Source of the DNA: Arcticibacter pallidicorallinus
GTDB lineage: Bacteria; Bacteroidota; Bacteroidia; Sphingobacteriales; Sphingobacteriaceae
Assembly (NCBI RefSeq): GCF_003002875.1
Contig: NZ_PVTH01000012.1
Coordinates: forward strand, 40,452 to 104,451
Direction: 5' to 3'
Length of the DNA stretch: 64,000 bases
Below are positions 1 through 9,197 of the stretch, piece after piece. Position numbers and translations under genes: made by a program. Below the pieces are notes generated by a model. That model made no database searches, was not told the origin of the DNA, and worked only from the letters and a program-made list of their open reading frames with translations. How positions within the stretch are numbered: position 1 is the stretch's first letter; each line of letters opens with the position of its first letter.

Positions 1-148
1 TGTCGAATCCCGATAAAAGATAAGCTGTCAGCACTAACGATAATAGTGACCAAATGAAAGCTACAGTCTTTACCTGCTGCGATCCACCAAATAAGAATGA
101 GATCAAAGCACCAGCTAAAGGCAAAAATATGAGCAGTAAAATTTCCAT
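1..148 (-). CDS. nuoM: NADH-quinone oxidoreductase subunit M, N-terminal fragment
   Basis: First 49 codons of a membrane protein cut by the window edge. It starts with ATG at 146-148, 20 bp after the nuoL stop. The visible peptide begins MEILLLIFLPLAGALISFLF and is two hydrophobic stretches, as expected for the first transmembrane helices of NuoM, an antiporter-like proton-pumping subunit of complex I. Position directly after nuoL matches the conserved nuo gene order. The assignment rests on hydrophobicity and gene order; the conserved core lies outside the window. Confidence 0.85.
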   Translation of the reverse strand, partial: MEILLLIFLPLAGALISFLFGGSQQVKTVAFIWSLLSLVLTAYLLSGFD

Positions 149-168
149 TTATTTCTTATCCTTCTCTG

Positions 169-2082
169 TTATATATTATAAAATCCGTAAACCAGTAATG
201 CCACAATTCCGGCCAGCATCATGAATATGTAAAAGCCAACGTTACCCGATTGCAGGAGACGTAGAACCTTACTCCCTTCTGAGGTTGCTTTTCCTAACCC
301 GTTGACTAACCCATCAATTGCAGCCTTGTCTACAACCTTGAAGAAGAAGTAAGACAGCAGATTTAAAGGTTTGGTTACTATTGCATCATAAAGCTCATCA
401 ATATAAAATTTATTGTAAGATAGCTTTGCGAACAATCCTCTTGACGCCTCATCGGGGGCTGGGATATGATGGGCCTTAGCATATCTGGAGTAAGCGTAGA
501 TCGCGGAAATCAACGCTGCCATAACGGAAATACCCATCAACAGATATTCTGTGCTGTGATCCAGGTGGATAACAGATGCGGTAGACAGTCCCTGATGCTC
601 AAATACCGGCGCCATGAAACTCGCCAACCAATGTCCACCACCTAATACCGCGGGAACATTTAATAATCCGCCGAACACTGATAAGATAGCCAGAACAATC
701 AGCGGAATCGTCATCGACTTTGGAGACTCATGCAGATGACTTGCCTGCTCTTGGGTTCCCCTAAACTCTCCAAAAAATGTCAGGAACAGCATACGGAACA
801 TGTAAAATGATGTTAATAATGCGCCTATCACTCCCAAGACCCACAGCAGTTGATTTTCCTGATAGGCATGAGCAAGAATTTCGTCCTTAGAGAAGAAACC
901 AGAAAATGGAGGCAGTCCTGAAATTGCCAGAGTTCCTGCAAGCATGGTCATAAACGTTACAGGAAGTTTCTTTCTTATCCCACCCATCTTGCGCATGTCC
1001 TGCTCATTACTCATCGCATGGATCACAGAACCCGCACAAAGGAACAGCAGCGCCTTAAAGAAGGCATGGGTAATTACATGAAAGAAAGATCCGGTATAAG
1101 CACCTACGCCCAGGCCGAGGAACATGTAACCCAACTGTGAAACTGTAGAGTACGCAAGAACTTTCTTGATGTCAGTCTGACTTACAGCAATAGCTGCTGC
1201 CAGAATCACGGTAATAATGCCTATTACGGCTATGATATCCATCGTCAGAGGAGACAATGAGAAAAGCAGATTCGAACGAGTAATCATATAAATACCTGCT
1301 GTTACCATTGTAGCAGCGTGTATCAAAGCAGAAACCGGAGTTGGTCCGGCCATAGCATCCGGTAACCACGTAAAAAGTGGAACCTGAGCCGATTTACCTA
1401 TAGCACCTACGAATAGTAGCAGCGTAATCAGGAGGAGCGTCGAATCCCCCGATTCGAGCCTCGCAGCGCCCATAAATACATCCCCGAATTCAACACTTCC
1501 GAAAGTAGTAAAGATCACAAAAATGGCGATCAGAAACCCAAGGTCTCCTATGCGGTTCATAACAAAGGCTTTCTTAGCAGCACTCGCATATGATGGATTA
1601 GTGAACCAAAAGCCGATTAACAAATATGAGCACAGGCCAACACCTTCCCATCCTATGAACATCACAACATAGTTGGATCCCAGGACCAGAAGTAGCATAA
1701 AGAAAATAAAGAGATTCAAATAAGCGAAAAACTTGCCGAATCCTTTATCATGACTCATATAACCAATTGAATACACATGAATAAGAAATCCTATTCCGGT
1801 GACGATCAACAACATGATCGAGCTGAGAGGATCAATCTGGAAAGCGAAAGGTATTTTGACAGAACCGGTATTTATCCAATCGAAAAGAGGTATATAAAAT
1901 GCCTTGATTTCTGAAGCCGATAACTCCGAAAAGATTCCCACACTAACGATGAATGAGAGCAGTACAGAAATACTACCTAAAGATCCAATAACAGCTTTTG
2001 GCAATACATTCCTGCCCAATCCATTGATCAGAAAGCCAATCAAAGGGAACAAAGGAACCAACCAAACTAAATTTATTATCAT
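169..2082 (-). CDS. nuoL: NADH-quinone oxidoreductase subunit L
   Basis: Largest antiporter-like membrane subunit of respiratory complex I, part of the distal proton-pumping arm. At 637 residues it has normal family length. It is almost entirely transmembrane helices. Seen directly are the Glu of GWEGVGL (about residue 145), the Lys in GAIGKSAQVPLFTWLPDAM (about residue 230), followed by PTPVSALIHAATMV, and the discontinuous-helix region KVLAYSTVSQLGYMF. These are the charged positions used for proton transfer in this family. The C-terminus carries the long lateral-helix region and a last membrane helix. It lies between nuoK (54 bp upstream) and nuoM, consistent with one operon. Confidence 0.97.
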   Translation of the reverse strand: MIINLVWLVPLFPLIGFLINGLGRNVLPKAVIGSLGSISVLLSFIVSVGIFSELSASEIKAFYIPLFDWINTGSVKIPFAFQIDPLSSIMLLIVTGIGFLIHVYSIGYMSHDKGFGKFFAYLNLFIFFMLLLVLGSNYVVMFIGWEGVGLCSYLLIGFWFTNPSYASAAKKAFVMNRIGDLGFLIAIFVIFTTFGSVEFGDVFMGAARLESGDSTLLLITLLLFVGAIGKSAQVPLFTWLPDAMAGPTPVSALIHAATMVTAGIYMITRSNLLFSLSPLTMDIIAVIGIITVILAAAIAVSQTDIKKVLAYSTVSQLGYMFLGLGVGAYTGSFFHVITHAFFKALLFLCAGSVIHAMSNEQDMRKMGGIRKKLPVTFMTMLAGTLAISGLPPFSGFFSKDEILAHAYQENQLLWVLGVIGALLTSFYMFRMLFLTFFGEFRGTQEQASHLHESPKSMTIPLIVLAILSVFGGLLNVPAVLGGGHWLASFMAPVFEHQGLSTASVIHLDHSTEYLLMGISVMAALISAIYAYSRYAKAHHIPAPDEASRGLFAKLSYNKFYIDELYDAIVTKPLNLLSYFFFKVVDKAAIDGLVNGLGKATSEGSKVLRLLQSGNVGFYIFMMLAGIVALLVYGFYNI

Positions 2083-2136
2083 GAATGTTGTTCGTATTAT
2101 GTATATAACTAAAGTAGGTACTTCAAAAAAAGAAAA

Positions 2137-2466
2137 TTACCACTTCAACCTGTTGAGTATGTTTATATCTGTCGAATTCGTATTTCTGTAAATCATCGTC
2201 AGGATAGCCAGACCAATGGCAACCTCAGCTGCGGCCAGGGCCATAATGAAGAAAACAAACACTTGCCCTGAAGCATCCCCTCTGTATACGGAGAAAGCAG
2301 CTAACAGAAGATTAACTGCGTTTAACATTAATTCTACTGACATCAGAATAATGATCGCGTTTCTGCGGATCAGAACGCCAATCGTTCCAATCGTGAAAAT
2401 GATCGAACTCAGAAGAATATAGTGATTTAAAGGTACACCCTGAATTGATTGAGTAATTGTTTCCAT
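2137..2466 (-). CDS. nuoK: NADH-quinone oxidoreductase subunit K
   Basis: Small three-helix membrane subunit of complex I (109 residues, normal length). The buried glutamates expected in helices 2 and 3 are visible in MSVELMLNAVNLLL and in MALAAAEVAIGLAIL. Its ATG overlaps the nuoJ stop codon by one base (TAATG), so the two genes are probably translationally coupled. Confidence 0.97.
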   Translation of the reverse strand: METITQSIQGVPLNHYILLSSIIFTIGTIGVLIRRNAIIILMSVELMLNAVNLLLAAFSVYRGDASGQVFVFFIMALAAAEVAIGLAILTMIYRNTNSTDINILNRLKW

Positions 2467-2963
2467 TATACGTTATTTGGATCCTTCTTAGCTAATAAAA
2501 CTGCCCCGACCATTGCTGCAAGAAGCAGAATTGAGGACACCTCGAACGGTAACAAAAAGTCTTTGAATAATACCTTTCCTAAATTCTTTACCAGGCCGAT
2601 GTCAGGGTTCTTCAATAACACTGGATCTGACACATGCACGAGCTTAAGTGATCCCGCCAACGTCAGTAGTAAACAAAGACCAGCAATCACTCCAGCAACC
2701 TTCAATAGGTTTGATTTCATTGGCTCAGACTCCTTATTCAGGTTTAAGAGCATGAGTACATATAAGAACAGGACTAATATGGCACCCATATATACAATAA
2801 AATTCACAATCGCCAGAAACTGTGCATTCAGTAAAATGTAATGTATCGAGAACGTAAAAAAGGTGACGATCAGATATAACACGCTATACACTGGATTTTT
2901 AGTAAAAATCACCAGGAGCGAAAAGAAAATGGATAAAAAAGCAACTAAATAGAAAAGATTCAT
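2466..2963 (-). CDS. nuoJ: NADH-quinone oxidoreductase subunit J
   Basis: Membrane subunit of complex I with about five helices (165 residues). The family-typical segment FIVYMGAILVLFLYVLMLLN is present in the third helix, where NuoJ carries the pi-bulge seen in complex I structures. The C-terminus ends in a short charged tail. The gene follows nuoI after 53 bp and overlaps nuoK by one base. Confidence 0.96.
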   Translation of the reverse strand: MNLFYLVAFLSIFFSLLVIFTKNPVYSVLYLIVTFFTFSIHYILLNAQFLAIVNFIVYMGAILVLFLYVLMLLNLNKESEPMKSNLLKVAGVIAGLCLLLTLAGSLKLVHVSDPVLLKNPDIGLVKNLGKVLFKDFLLPFEVSSILLLAAMVGAVLLAKKDPNNV

Positions 2964-3016
2964 TAATTCCTCTGTTTGACTTTGACAGCCTTAAACCTGT
3001 TCAAAGGTATGATATT

Positions 3017-3514
3017 TTACGATTTCAATGGTTCCTCAACAAGCTTATCTTTTCCGAAGATGAAGTCCTTCCGCAAATAATCCGCCTCGAGAAACGGACC
3101 ATCGAGGTATATTGCTTCTTTCGGACATGCTTCCTCACACAGGCCGCAAAATATGCAACGAAGCATGTTTATCTCGTAAACGGCAGCATACTTTTCCTCT
3201 CTATAAAGCCCTTCCTCTCCCTTTTTACGCTCAGCCGCAGTCATGGTGATAGCCTCAGCCGGACAAGCAAGTGCACACAATCCGCAGGCGGTACATCTTT
3301 CCCTGCCTTGCTCATCTCTCTTAAGCGAGTGTAATCCCCTCCAGTTTTCAGAAACAGGTCTTTCCTGCTCCGGATAAAAGATCGTTTCGCGCTTTTTAAA
3401 TATATGTTTGAAGGTAATAGCCAAGCCCTTGGCAATAGAAGGGAGATAGATTTTCTCCCCAAATGTCATTGGCTTTTGCTCCAGTACTTTTTTTCTATTA
3501 CTTAAGGATTCCAT
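3017..3514 (-). CDS. nuoI: NADH-quinone oxidoreductase subunit I (two 4Fe-4S clusters)
   Basis: Peripheral-arm ferredoxin subunit that carries the N6a and N6b clusters and passes electrons towards NuoB. Two 4Fe-4S motifs are visible: CTACGLCALACP (about residues 75-86) and CIFCGLCEEACP (about 120-131). Each has three cysteines plus the Cys-Pro that serves the other cluster. The N-terminal region before the clusters is basic and amphipathic, as expected for membrane association. It is four bases from the nuoH stop. Confidence 0.97.
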   Translation of the reverse strand: MESLSNRKKVLEQKPMTFGEKIYLPSIAKGLAITFKHIFKKRETIFYPEQERPVSENWRGLHSLKRDEQGRERCTACGLCALACPAEAITMTAAERKKGEEGLYREEKYAAVYEINMLRCIFCGLCEEACPKEAIYLDGPFLEADYLRKDFIFGKDKLVEEPLKS

Positions 3515-3518
3515 AATT

Positions 3519-4568
3519 CTACATTAAATCTTTAACTGTAATCCAGATCCCTGTCAACACAATATTTGCAATCGAAAGAGGGATCAACACTTTCCAACCC
3601 AAATTCATCAGCTGATCATATCTGAACCGCGGAATTGTCCAGCGAATCCACATGAAAAAGAAGATGAAAAAGAAAATCTTCGCGAATAAGAACACAACCC
3701 CAAGTATAGTGACCACATTATCGGAAAGCCCGAGGTGATTCATGAATGGGAAATTATATCCACCAAAATATAACGTAGACATTACCGCAGACGCCACGAA
3801 CATGTTAATGTACTCTGAAAAGAGGAATGCTCCAAGCTTGAACCCTGAATACTCTGTATGATATCCGGCCACCAGCTCGTTTTCACTTTCGGGTAAGTCA
3901 AAAGGTGTTCTGTTACATTCAGCAAACGAACAGACAAGGAAAATCAAGAAGCCCAACGGCTGACAAAACACGTTCCAGGAAAACCAACCATTTTGCCAGA
4001 AACCAGCTTGCTGCTCGGCAATGCCCCTTAAAGACAAGGTTTGGGTCACCATCAGTAATGCAATAAGGGAGAGTCCCATGGCGATCTCGTAGCTGATATT
4101 CTGTGAAGCAGCACGTATTGCACCCATTAGGGAATACTTATTATTCGATGCCCACCCACCAATCATGATACCATATACCCCCAGAGAAACGATTCCAAAA
4201 ATATACAAGATACCCACGTTGATATCAGCAACCTGCAATTGAATAACCCGGTCTCCTATAACTAAATCCTGTCCCCAGGGAATAACTGCACTGCCTATAC
4301 TGGCTGTGAGCAAAGCCAGACAGGGGCCGGCTATAAACAACCAGGGATTTGATTCGGCTGGAATGATTTCCTCTTTAAAGAACATCTTACCACCATCGGC
4401 AAGTGGTTGAAACATACCTGAAGGTCCCGCCCGATGCGGACCAACACGGCCCTGAATGAACCCGGCAATCTTTCGCTCAGCTAACGTCGAATACGCAGCT
4501 ATTCCCAGGGTGATAAGGAATATGACCGTAACTAAGACTACTTTTTCTATAACAAATGCTAGTTCCAT
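3519..4568 (-). CDS. nuoH: NADH-quinone oxidoreductase subunit H
   Basis: Membrane subunit at the junction with the peripheral arm, contributing to the quinone chamber. It has 349 residues and about eight helices. Diagnostic segments seen are AERKIAGFIQGRVGPHRAGP near the N-terminus and CNRTPFDLPESENELVAGYH (about residues 218-237), whose acidic residues line the quinone cavity, plus MWIRWTIPRFRYDQLMNLGW near the C-terminus. Its ATG overlaps the nuoG stop codon by one base. Confidence 0.98.
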   Translation of the reverse strand: MELAFVIEKVVLVTVIFLITLGIAAYSTLAERKIAGFIQGRVGPHRAGPSGMFQPLADGGKMFFKEEIIPAESNPWLFIAGPCLALLTASIGSAVIPWGQDLVIGDRVIQLQVADINVGILYIFGIVSLGVYGIMIGGWASNNKYSLMGAIRAASQNISYEIAMGLSLIALLMVTQTLSLRGIAEQQAGFWQNGWFSWNVFCQPLGFLIFLVCSFAECNRTPFDLPESENELVAGYHTEYSGFKLGAFLFSEYINMFVASAVMSTLYFGGYNFPFMNHLGLSDNVVTILGVVFLFAKIFFFIFFFMWIRWTIPRFRYDQLMNLGWKVLIPLSIANIVLTGIWITVKDLM

Positions 4569-5572
4569 TAATATCTTATTACTCTTTCAAATTGCTCTTT
4601 ATTAGCTTCTTTAAGAGCAGGGTTCTTTCTAATAACCGGAGGAGGAGCCAGTTGCTCGTAATGGTTTGCTGAGATAACCGAGTGTTTTGATATCTTTCTC
4701 GGACCTTCAATAACCCAATCGCTCGTTTTTTTCTTCTCAAAACGGCAGTCGTTACAGATAAACGACTCGACTTCGCCATACTCGTCCTTGCGGGCTGTTA
4801 CACGTATAACATCTTCACCCTTATACCATAAAGTAACTTTCCCTGAGCATTTGTCGCAATTGCAATGGGCATCCACTGGTTTGGTGAACCAAACGCGATT
4901 TTTGAACCGGAACGTTCTATCAGTAAGTGCTCCAACCGGACAAACGTCAATTACGTTACCCGAAAAATCATTCTCAATAGCCTTTTCTATATAAGTCGAG
5001 ATCTCTGCTGCATCGCCTCTTCCAAGAACACCATGCTCACGTCTATCGGTAATTTGATCGGCCACGTATACGCAGCGGTAACATAAGATGCATCTGGTCA
5101 TATGGAGCTGAATTTTATCTCCTATATCCCTTCTTTCAAAACTTCTGCGGTCAAACTCATACCGCGTCGCTGCGGATCCATGTTCATAGCTTAAATCCTG
5201 CAAATGACATTCGCCAGCCTGATCACAGACCGGACAGTCCAGCGGATGATTAATGAGAAGAAGCTCCACAACGCCCTTTCTTGCCTCCTTCACTTCAGGT
5301 GAGGTGATATTCTGAACCTCCATCCCTTCCATAACCGTAGTGCGGCAGGATGCAACAAGCTTCGGCATTGGACGAGGATCTTTTTCAGAGCCTTTGCTCA
5401 CTTTTACCAAACAGGTACGGCATTTTCCGCCACTACCTTCCAACTTGGAATAATAGCACATTGCTGGAGGTACAATCTCTCCGCCAATAAGTCTTGCTGC
5501 ATTCAGGATAGTTGTTCCCTGCTCTACCTCAACACTTATTCCATCTATCGTAACTTTAACTCTTTCAGACAT
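4568..5572 (-). CDS. nuoG: NADH-quinone oxidoreductase subunit G, short form
   Basis: Iron-sulfur subunit of the peripheral arm (334 residues). The N-terminal ferredoxin domain has 2Fe-2S ligands in CYYSKLEGSGGKCRTC plus a later Cys in VASCRTT. A His/Cys cluster site is seen in HPLDCPVCDQAGEC, and a 4Fe-4S site in CILCYRC with the partner CPVGAL. A further Cys set (CNCDKC about residue 238, then CNDC) resembles the start of a molybdopterin-oxidoreductase 4Fe-4S domain, but the protein ends shortly after. The long C-terminal domain of E. coli-type NuoG (about 900 residues) is absent, with no downstream remnant. From memory, short NuoG is usual in Bacteroidota, so I do not call it a pseudogene. 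Confidence 0.93.
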   Translation of the reverse strand: MSERVKVTIDGISVEVEQGTTILNAARLIGGEIVPPAMCYYSKLEGSGGKCRTCLVKVSKGSEKDPRPMPKLVASCRTTVMEGMEVQNITSPEVKEARKGVVELLLINHPLDCPVCDQAGECHLQDLSYEHGSAATRYEFDRRSFERRDIGDKIQLHMTRCILCYRCVYVADQITDRREHGVLGRGDAAEISTYIEKAIENDFSGNVIDVCPVGALTDRTFRFKNRVWFTKPVDAHCNCDKCSGKVTLWYKGEDVIRVTARKDEYGEVESFICNDCRFEKKKTSDWVIEGPRKISKHSVISANHYEQLAPPPVIRKNPALKEANKEQFERVIRY

Positions 5573-5588
5573 GTTAAAGGACCATTAA

Positions 5589-6956
5589 TTAATTAGCAGC
5601 AACTGTTTCAGCCTTTGGCAAAGGATCTGCGTACCGTGCCAGGCCGTAATTTCTTTCTATTGCTTCAGCAGGATGAGATACATGCCATTCAAATTCGTCT
5701 CTAAAGTGGCGGATAGCACTGGCCACTGGCCATGCAGCCGCATCTCCTAACGGACAAATTGTATTTCCTTCTATCTTTTTCGCTACATCAACCAGAAGAT
5801 CAAGATCGCTCATCTTACCATGACCGTACTCTAAGCGATGAAGAACTTTTTCCATCCAGCCGGTACCTTCTCTGCAAGGTGAACACTGACCGCAGCTCTC
5901 GTGATGATAAAATCTTGAAAAGTTCCATGTATTTCTCACGATACACTGATCTTCATCAAAAGCCACGAATCCGCCGGATCCCATCATGCTGCCAGTAGCA
6001 AAACCGCCTTCAGCAAGAGATTCATAAGACATCAGCCTGCTTTCTCCAGTTGCTGTCTTCAAAATCAGGTTTGCCGGGAGTATTGGAACGGAAGACCCTC
6101 CTGCTACCACCGCCTTAAGACGCTTGCCATTCGCTATACCACCGCAATATTCGTCGGAATAGATAAATTCTTCAACCGGAATCCCAAGTTCGATTTCATA
6201 GACGCCCGGCTTGTTTAGATTTCCAGATGCCGATATGAGCTTTGTTCCTGTACTGCGTCCAATACCTACCTTCGCATATTCATCAGCGCCATCATTGATA
6301 ATCGGCACGACAGCCGCGATCGATTCCACGTTGTTTACAACCGTCGGACAGTTATAAAGGCCTGATATTGCAGGGAAAGGTGGCTTAATCCTAGGATTTC
6401 CTCTTTTACCCTCTAATGATTCGATTAAAGCAGTTTCTTCTCCGCAAATATACGCACCTCCTCCCGGCTGAACATATAATTCAAGATCATAGCCTGACCC
6501 TAAGATGTTCTTTCCAAGGAAACCAGCATTCTTCGCTTCAGCAATAGCTCTCTCCAAAATCCGGATCTGAGGCATCATCTCACCCCGGACATATATATAG
6601 GAAGTTTTTGCACCCAATGCATAGCTGGATACAATCATTCCCTCAATAAGTAAATGAGGAATGTGAGTCATTAAAAAGCGGTCCTTGAATGTACCCGGCT
6701 CCGACTCATCTCCGTTACAAACCAGATACCGTGGTTTTCCTTCAGGCTTGGCCAAAAAGCTCCACTTCATACCGGTTGGAAAACCGGCACCACCCCTTCC
6801 TCTAAGTCCAGATTTCTTCACTTCTTCAACAACATCGTCTGTGGACATGGTTTTTAAAGCCTTCTCCACAGCACGGTAACCACCATGCTGACGATACACT
6901 TCAAAAGTGTTGATTCCGGGAACGTTTATATTTTCGAGTAATAATTTCCGCCCCAT
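5589..6956 (-). CDS. nuoF: NADH-quinone oxidoreductase subunit F (NADH/FMN subunit)
   Basis: NADH-binding flavoprotein of complex I (455 residues). The nucleotide-binding glycine-rich motif GRGGAGFPTGMKW is near residue 53, the FMN-site segment CNGDESEPGTFKDR near residue 80, and ICGEETALIESLEG near residue 170. The N3 4Fe-4S cluster is bound by SCGQCSPCREGTGW (about residue 355) and the Cys of TICPLGDAAAWP. It lies three bases after the nuoE stop, so both are presumably cotranslated and assemble as the NADH dehydrogenase module. Confidence 0.98.
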   Translation of the reverse strand: MGRKLLLENINVPGINTFEVYRQHGGYRAVEKALKTMSTDDVVEEVKKSGLRGRGGAGFPTGMKWSFLAKPEGKPRYLVCNGDESEPGTFKDRFLMTHIPHLLIEGMIVSSYALGAKTSYIYVRGEMMPQIRILERAIAEAKNAGFLGKNILGSGYDLELYVQPGGGAYICGEETALIESLEGKRGNPRIKPPFPAISGLYNCPTVVNNVESIAAVVPIINDGADEYAKVGIGRSTGTKLISASGNLNKPGVYEIELGIPVEEFIYSDEYCGGIANGKRLKAVVAGGSSVPILPANLILKTATGESRLMSYESLAEGGFATGSMMGSGGFVAFDEDQCIVRNTWNFSRFYHHESCGQCSPCREGTGWMEKVLHRLEYGHGKMSDLDLLVDVAKKIEGNTICPLGDAAAWPVASAIRHFRDEFEWHVSHPAEAIERNYGLARYADPLPKAETVAAN

Positions 6957-6959
6957 ATA

Positions 6960-7496
6960 TTAAATAATTTGAGCTTTTTCAACTGTTGTTAGACGTAAGC
7001 GATCTATCAGGTCATCCACCGTGTCGGCGGTTAAATTCTCATAGAACGTGTAATCCGGACCGATCTGAAGCACTGGCCCCATTCCGCAGGCAGCGAGACA
7101 TTCGACGCCTCTCCAGCTGAATAAGCCATCAGGTGTTATCTCCCCTTCCTTCACGTTCAGCTTCGCTTCAATATGCGTCATAATCTTTTCGGCACCTACC
7201 AGGCAGCAAGGCCCGGTACGGCATACTTCAAGGACATACTTTCCCTGAGGCTTAAGAAAAAACATGGTGTAAAAAGAAGCAACTTCATAGACCTCTATAG
7301 GCTTCAGATTCAGAAAATCTGCGACTTTATCCATTAAAGGCGTACTCACCCAGCCATATTCTGCCTGAACAAGATGAAGCACAGGAAGCAACGCAGATTT
7401 CTGCTTGTCTTCAGGATATCTTAATAAAATCTCGTTGAACTTAGCAATAAGCTCAGGAGTGAAAATAATTTCGTCTGTTTTGGAAATCTTAAGCAT
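6960..7496 (-). CDS. nuoE: NADH-quinone oxidoreductase subunit E
   Basis: Thioredoxin-like 2Fe-2S subunit (178 residues) that pairs with NuoF. The four cluster ligands are visible as CRTGPC (about residues 98-103) and CLAACG (about 137-142). The upstream YEVASFYTMFFL segment is also typical. The gene overlaps the end of nuoD by 8 bp in another frame. Confidence 0.97.
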   Translation of the reverse strand: MLKISKTDEIIFTPELIAKFNEILLRYPEDKQKSALLPVLHLVQAEYGWVSTPLMDKVADFLNLKPIEVYEVASFYTMFFLKPQGKYVLEVCRTGPCCLVGAEKIMTHIEAKLNVKEGEITPDGLFSWRGVECLAACGMGPVLQIGPDYTFYENLTADTVDDLIDRLRLTTVEKAQII

Positions 7497-8697
7497 CTAA
7501 TTCTCCTGCAATTACATTTAAACTACTTAAATTAATTATCGCATCCGAAAGAAGCATTCCACTACTCATGTGAGCATACATCTGGTAGTTTATAAAACTA
7601 GGTCTCCTAAAATGTAATCTGTAAGGAGTGCGTCCTCCGTCATTTACAAGATAAAAACCGAGCTCTCCGTTTCCTCCCTCGACACAATGGTAAACCTCGG
7701 TCTTCGGACTGTCGACTTCACCCATTACAATCTTGAAATGATAGATCAGGGCTTCCATATTGTTATAAACCTCCTCCTTTGGCGGAAGATAAATATCCGG
7801 AACATCTGCATGGAAGACCCCTTTAGGCTCCTTCTCAATCTTGTCCAGTGCCTGCTCTATAATACGTATACTCTGATACATCTCTTCATTACGAACCATA
7901 TAGCGATCATAAACATCGCCTGTGGTACCTACTGGAATATCAAAGTCGAAGTCCTCGTATGAAGAATACGGCTCATTTGCCCTAACATCATAATCGACAC
8001 CACAAGCACGTAAAATTGGTCCGGTCCAGCTATAGTCAAGGGCAGTCTGGGCATCCACAGCAGCAACCCCTATGGTTCTGTCCATAAAAATCCGGCTCCT
8101 TGTAAACAAGTCTTCAAACTCCTTAAGTACCGGAACATAGTCCTTAACGAACTTCTTGATCTTAGCGAAAGCGATATCGTTGAAGTCACGTTCAAATCCT
8201 CCAACCCTCCCGATATTAGTAGTCAGACGCGCTCCGCAGATCTCTTCATAGATCTCATAAATATGCTCTCTCTTTTCCATGAGGTAAAGGAAGCCCGAAT
8301 AAGCCCCCGTATCCACACCGAGAATGCCGTTACATACAAGGTGATCTGAGATCCTGGCCAGCTCCATAATGATAACGCGCATGTAGTCTACGCGTTTAGG
8401 AGTTTGAATACCGAGCATCTTCTCAACCGTCATGTGCCACCCCATATTATTTATTGGAGACGAACAATAGTTCATACGATCCGTTAACGGAGTGATTTGA
8501 TAAAAGGGCCTGTGTTCGGCAATCTTTTCAAATGCCCTGTGTATATATCCGATGGTAGATACGCCACTAACAATACGCTCACCGTCCATCTCCAGAACAT
8601 TTTGAAACACACCATGCGTCGAAGGATGGGTTGGTCCAAGATTAAGTGTAGTTGTCTCTTTGCGATCTAAATTTTTTATGATAGCCGGTTCGTTCAT
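7489..8697 (-). CDS. nuoD: NADH-quinone oxidoreductase subunit D
   Basis: Quinone-proximal 49-kDa subunit of complex I (402 residues). It is a separate protein rather than the NuoCD fusion found in enterobacteria. The N-terminal LGPTHPSTHGV carries the His that lies at the quinone headgroup, followed by GYIHRAFEKIAEHRP and DRMNYCSSPINNMGW. The C-terminus ends in a segment typical of the family (SSLNVIAGELDA). It starts two bases after the nuoC stop. Confidence 0.98.
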   Translation of the reverse strand: MNEPAIIKNLDRKETTTLNLGPTHPSTHGVFQNVLEMDGERIVSGVSTIGYIHRAFEKIAEHRPFYQITPLTDRMNYCSSPINNMGWHMTVEKMLGIQTPKRVDYMRVIIMELARISDHLVCNGILGVDTGAYSGFLYLMEKREHIYEIYEEICGARLTTNIGRVGGFERDFNDIAFAKIKKFVKDYVPVLKEFEDLFTRSRIFMDRTIGVAAVDAQTALDYSWTGPILRACGVDYDVRANEPYSSYEDFDFDIPVGTTGDVYDRYMVRNEEMYQSIRIIEQALDKIEKEPKGVFHADVPDIYLPPKEEVYNNMEALIYHFKIVMGEVDSPKTEVYHCVEGGNGELGFYLVNDGGRTPYRLHFRRPSFINYQMYAHMSSGMLLSDAIINLSSLNVIAGELDA

Positions 8698-8699
8698 AA

Positions 8700-9197
8700 T
8701 TATCTTCCGAAGAAAAAGTCCTTTTTATCGACACGGTTTGGGTCCTCAAGCGGAAATTCCTTCCGCATAGGGAACGCTACCATGTCATCCATATTAAGAA
8801 TACGCCTAAGATCCGGATGCCCTTCAAACTGAACACCAAAGAAATCATACGTTTCTCTCTCCATCCAGTCTGCACCTCTCCAAAGATTGAAGGCTGTAGG
8901 TATAGTTGGCTGTTGCTCTTCAAGAAATACCTTGATCCTGACACGAACATTTTGACGGAAGCTATGTAGATGATAGATCACCCCGATAGGCAACTCCTGT
9001 TCAGGATAATGTATCCCTGTAATATCAGTAAGAAAATTAAAATCAAGATCATTTTTCAGGAAAGTCAACACCTCGATAATCTCCTCTTTCGAAGTTTCGA
9101 AGGTCAGCAGCCCTGTTGGCTCGCTGAAAGCAAATACGCGATCGGCAAACCTTGAAGATATCTTCTGTATTAATTCCTGATTACTAATCTTTCCCAT
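8700..9197 (-). CDS. nuoC: NADH-quinone oxidoreductase subunit C
   Basis: 30-kDa subunit of the peripheral arm (165 residues). The conserved C-terminal block WMERETYDFFGVQFEGHPD (about residues 110-128) followed by RRILNMDD and FPMRKEFPLEDP is diagnostic. The ATG overlaps the nuoB stop by one base. Confidence 0.96.
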   Translation of the reverse strand: MGKISNQELIQKISSRFADRVFAFSEPTGLLTFETSKEEIIEVLTFLKNDLDFNFLTDITGIHYPEQELPIGVIYHLHSFRQNVRVRIKVFLEEQQPTIPTAFNLWRGADWMERETYDFFGVQFEGHPDLRRILNMDDMVAFPMRKEFPLEDPNRVDKKDFFFGR

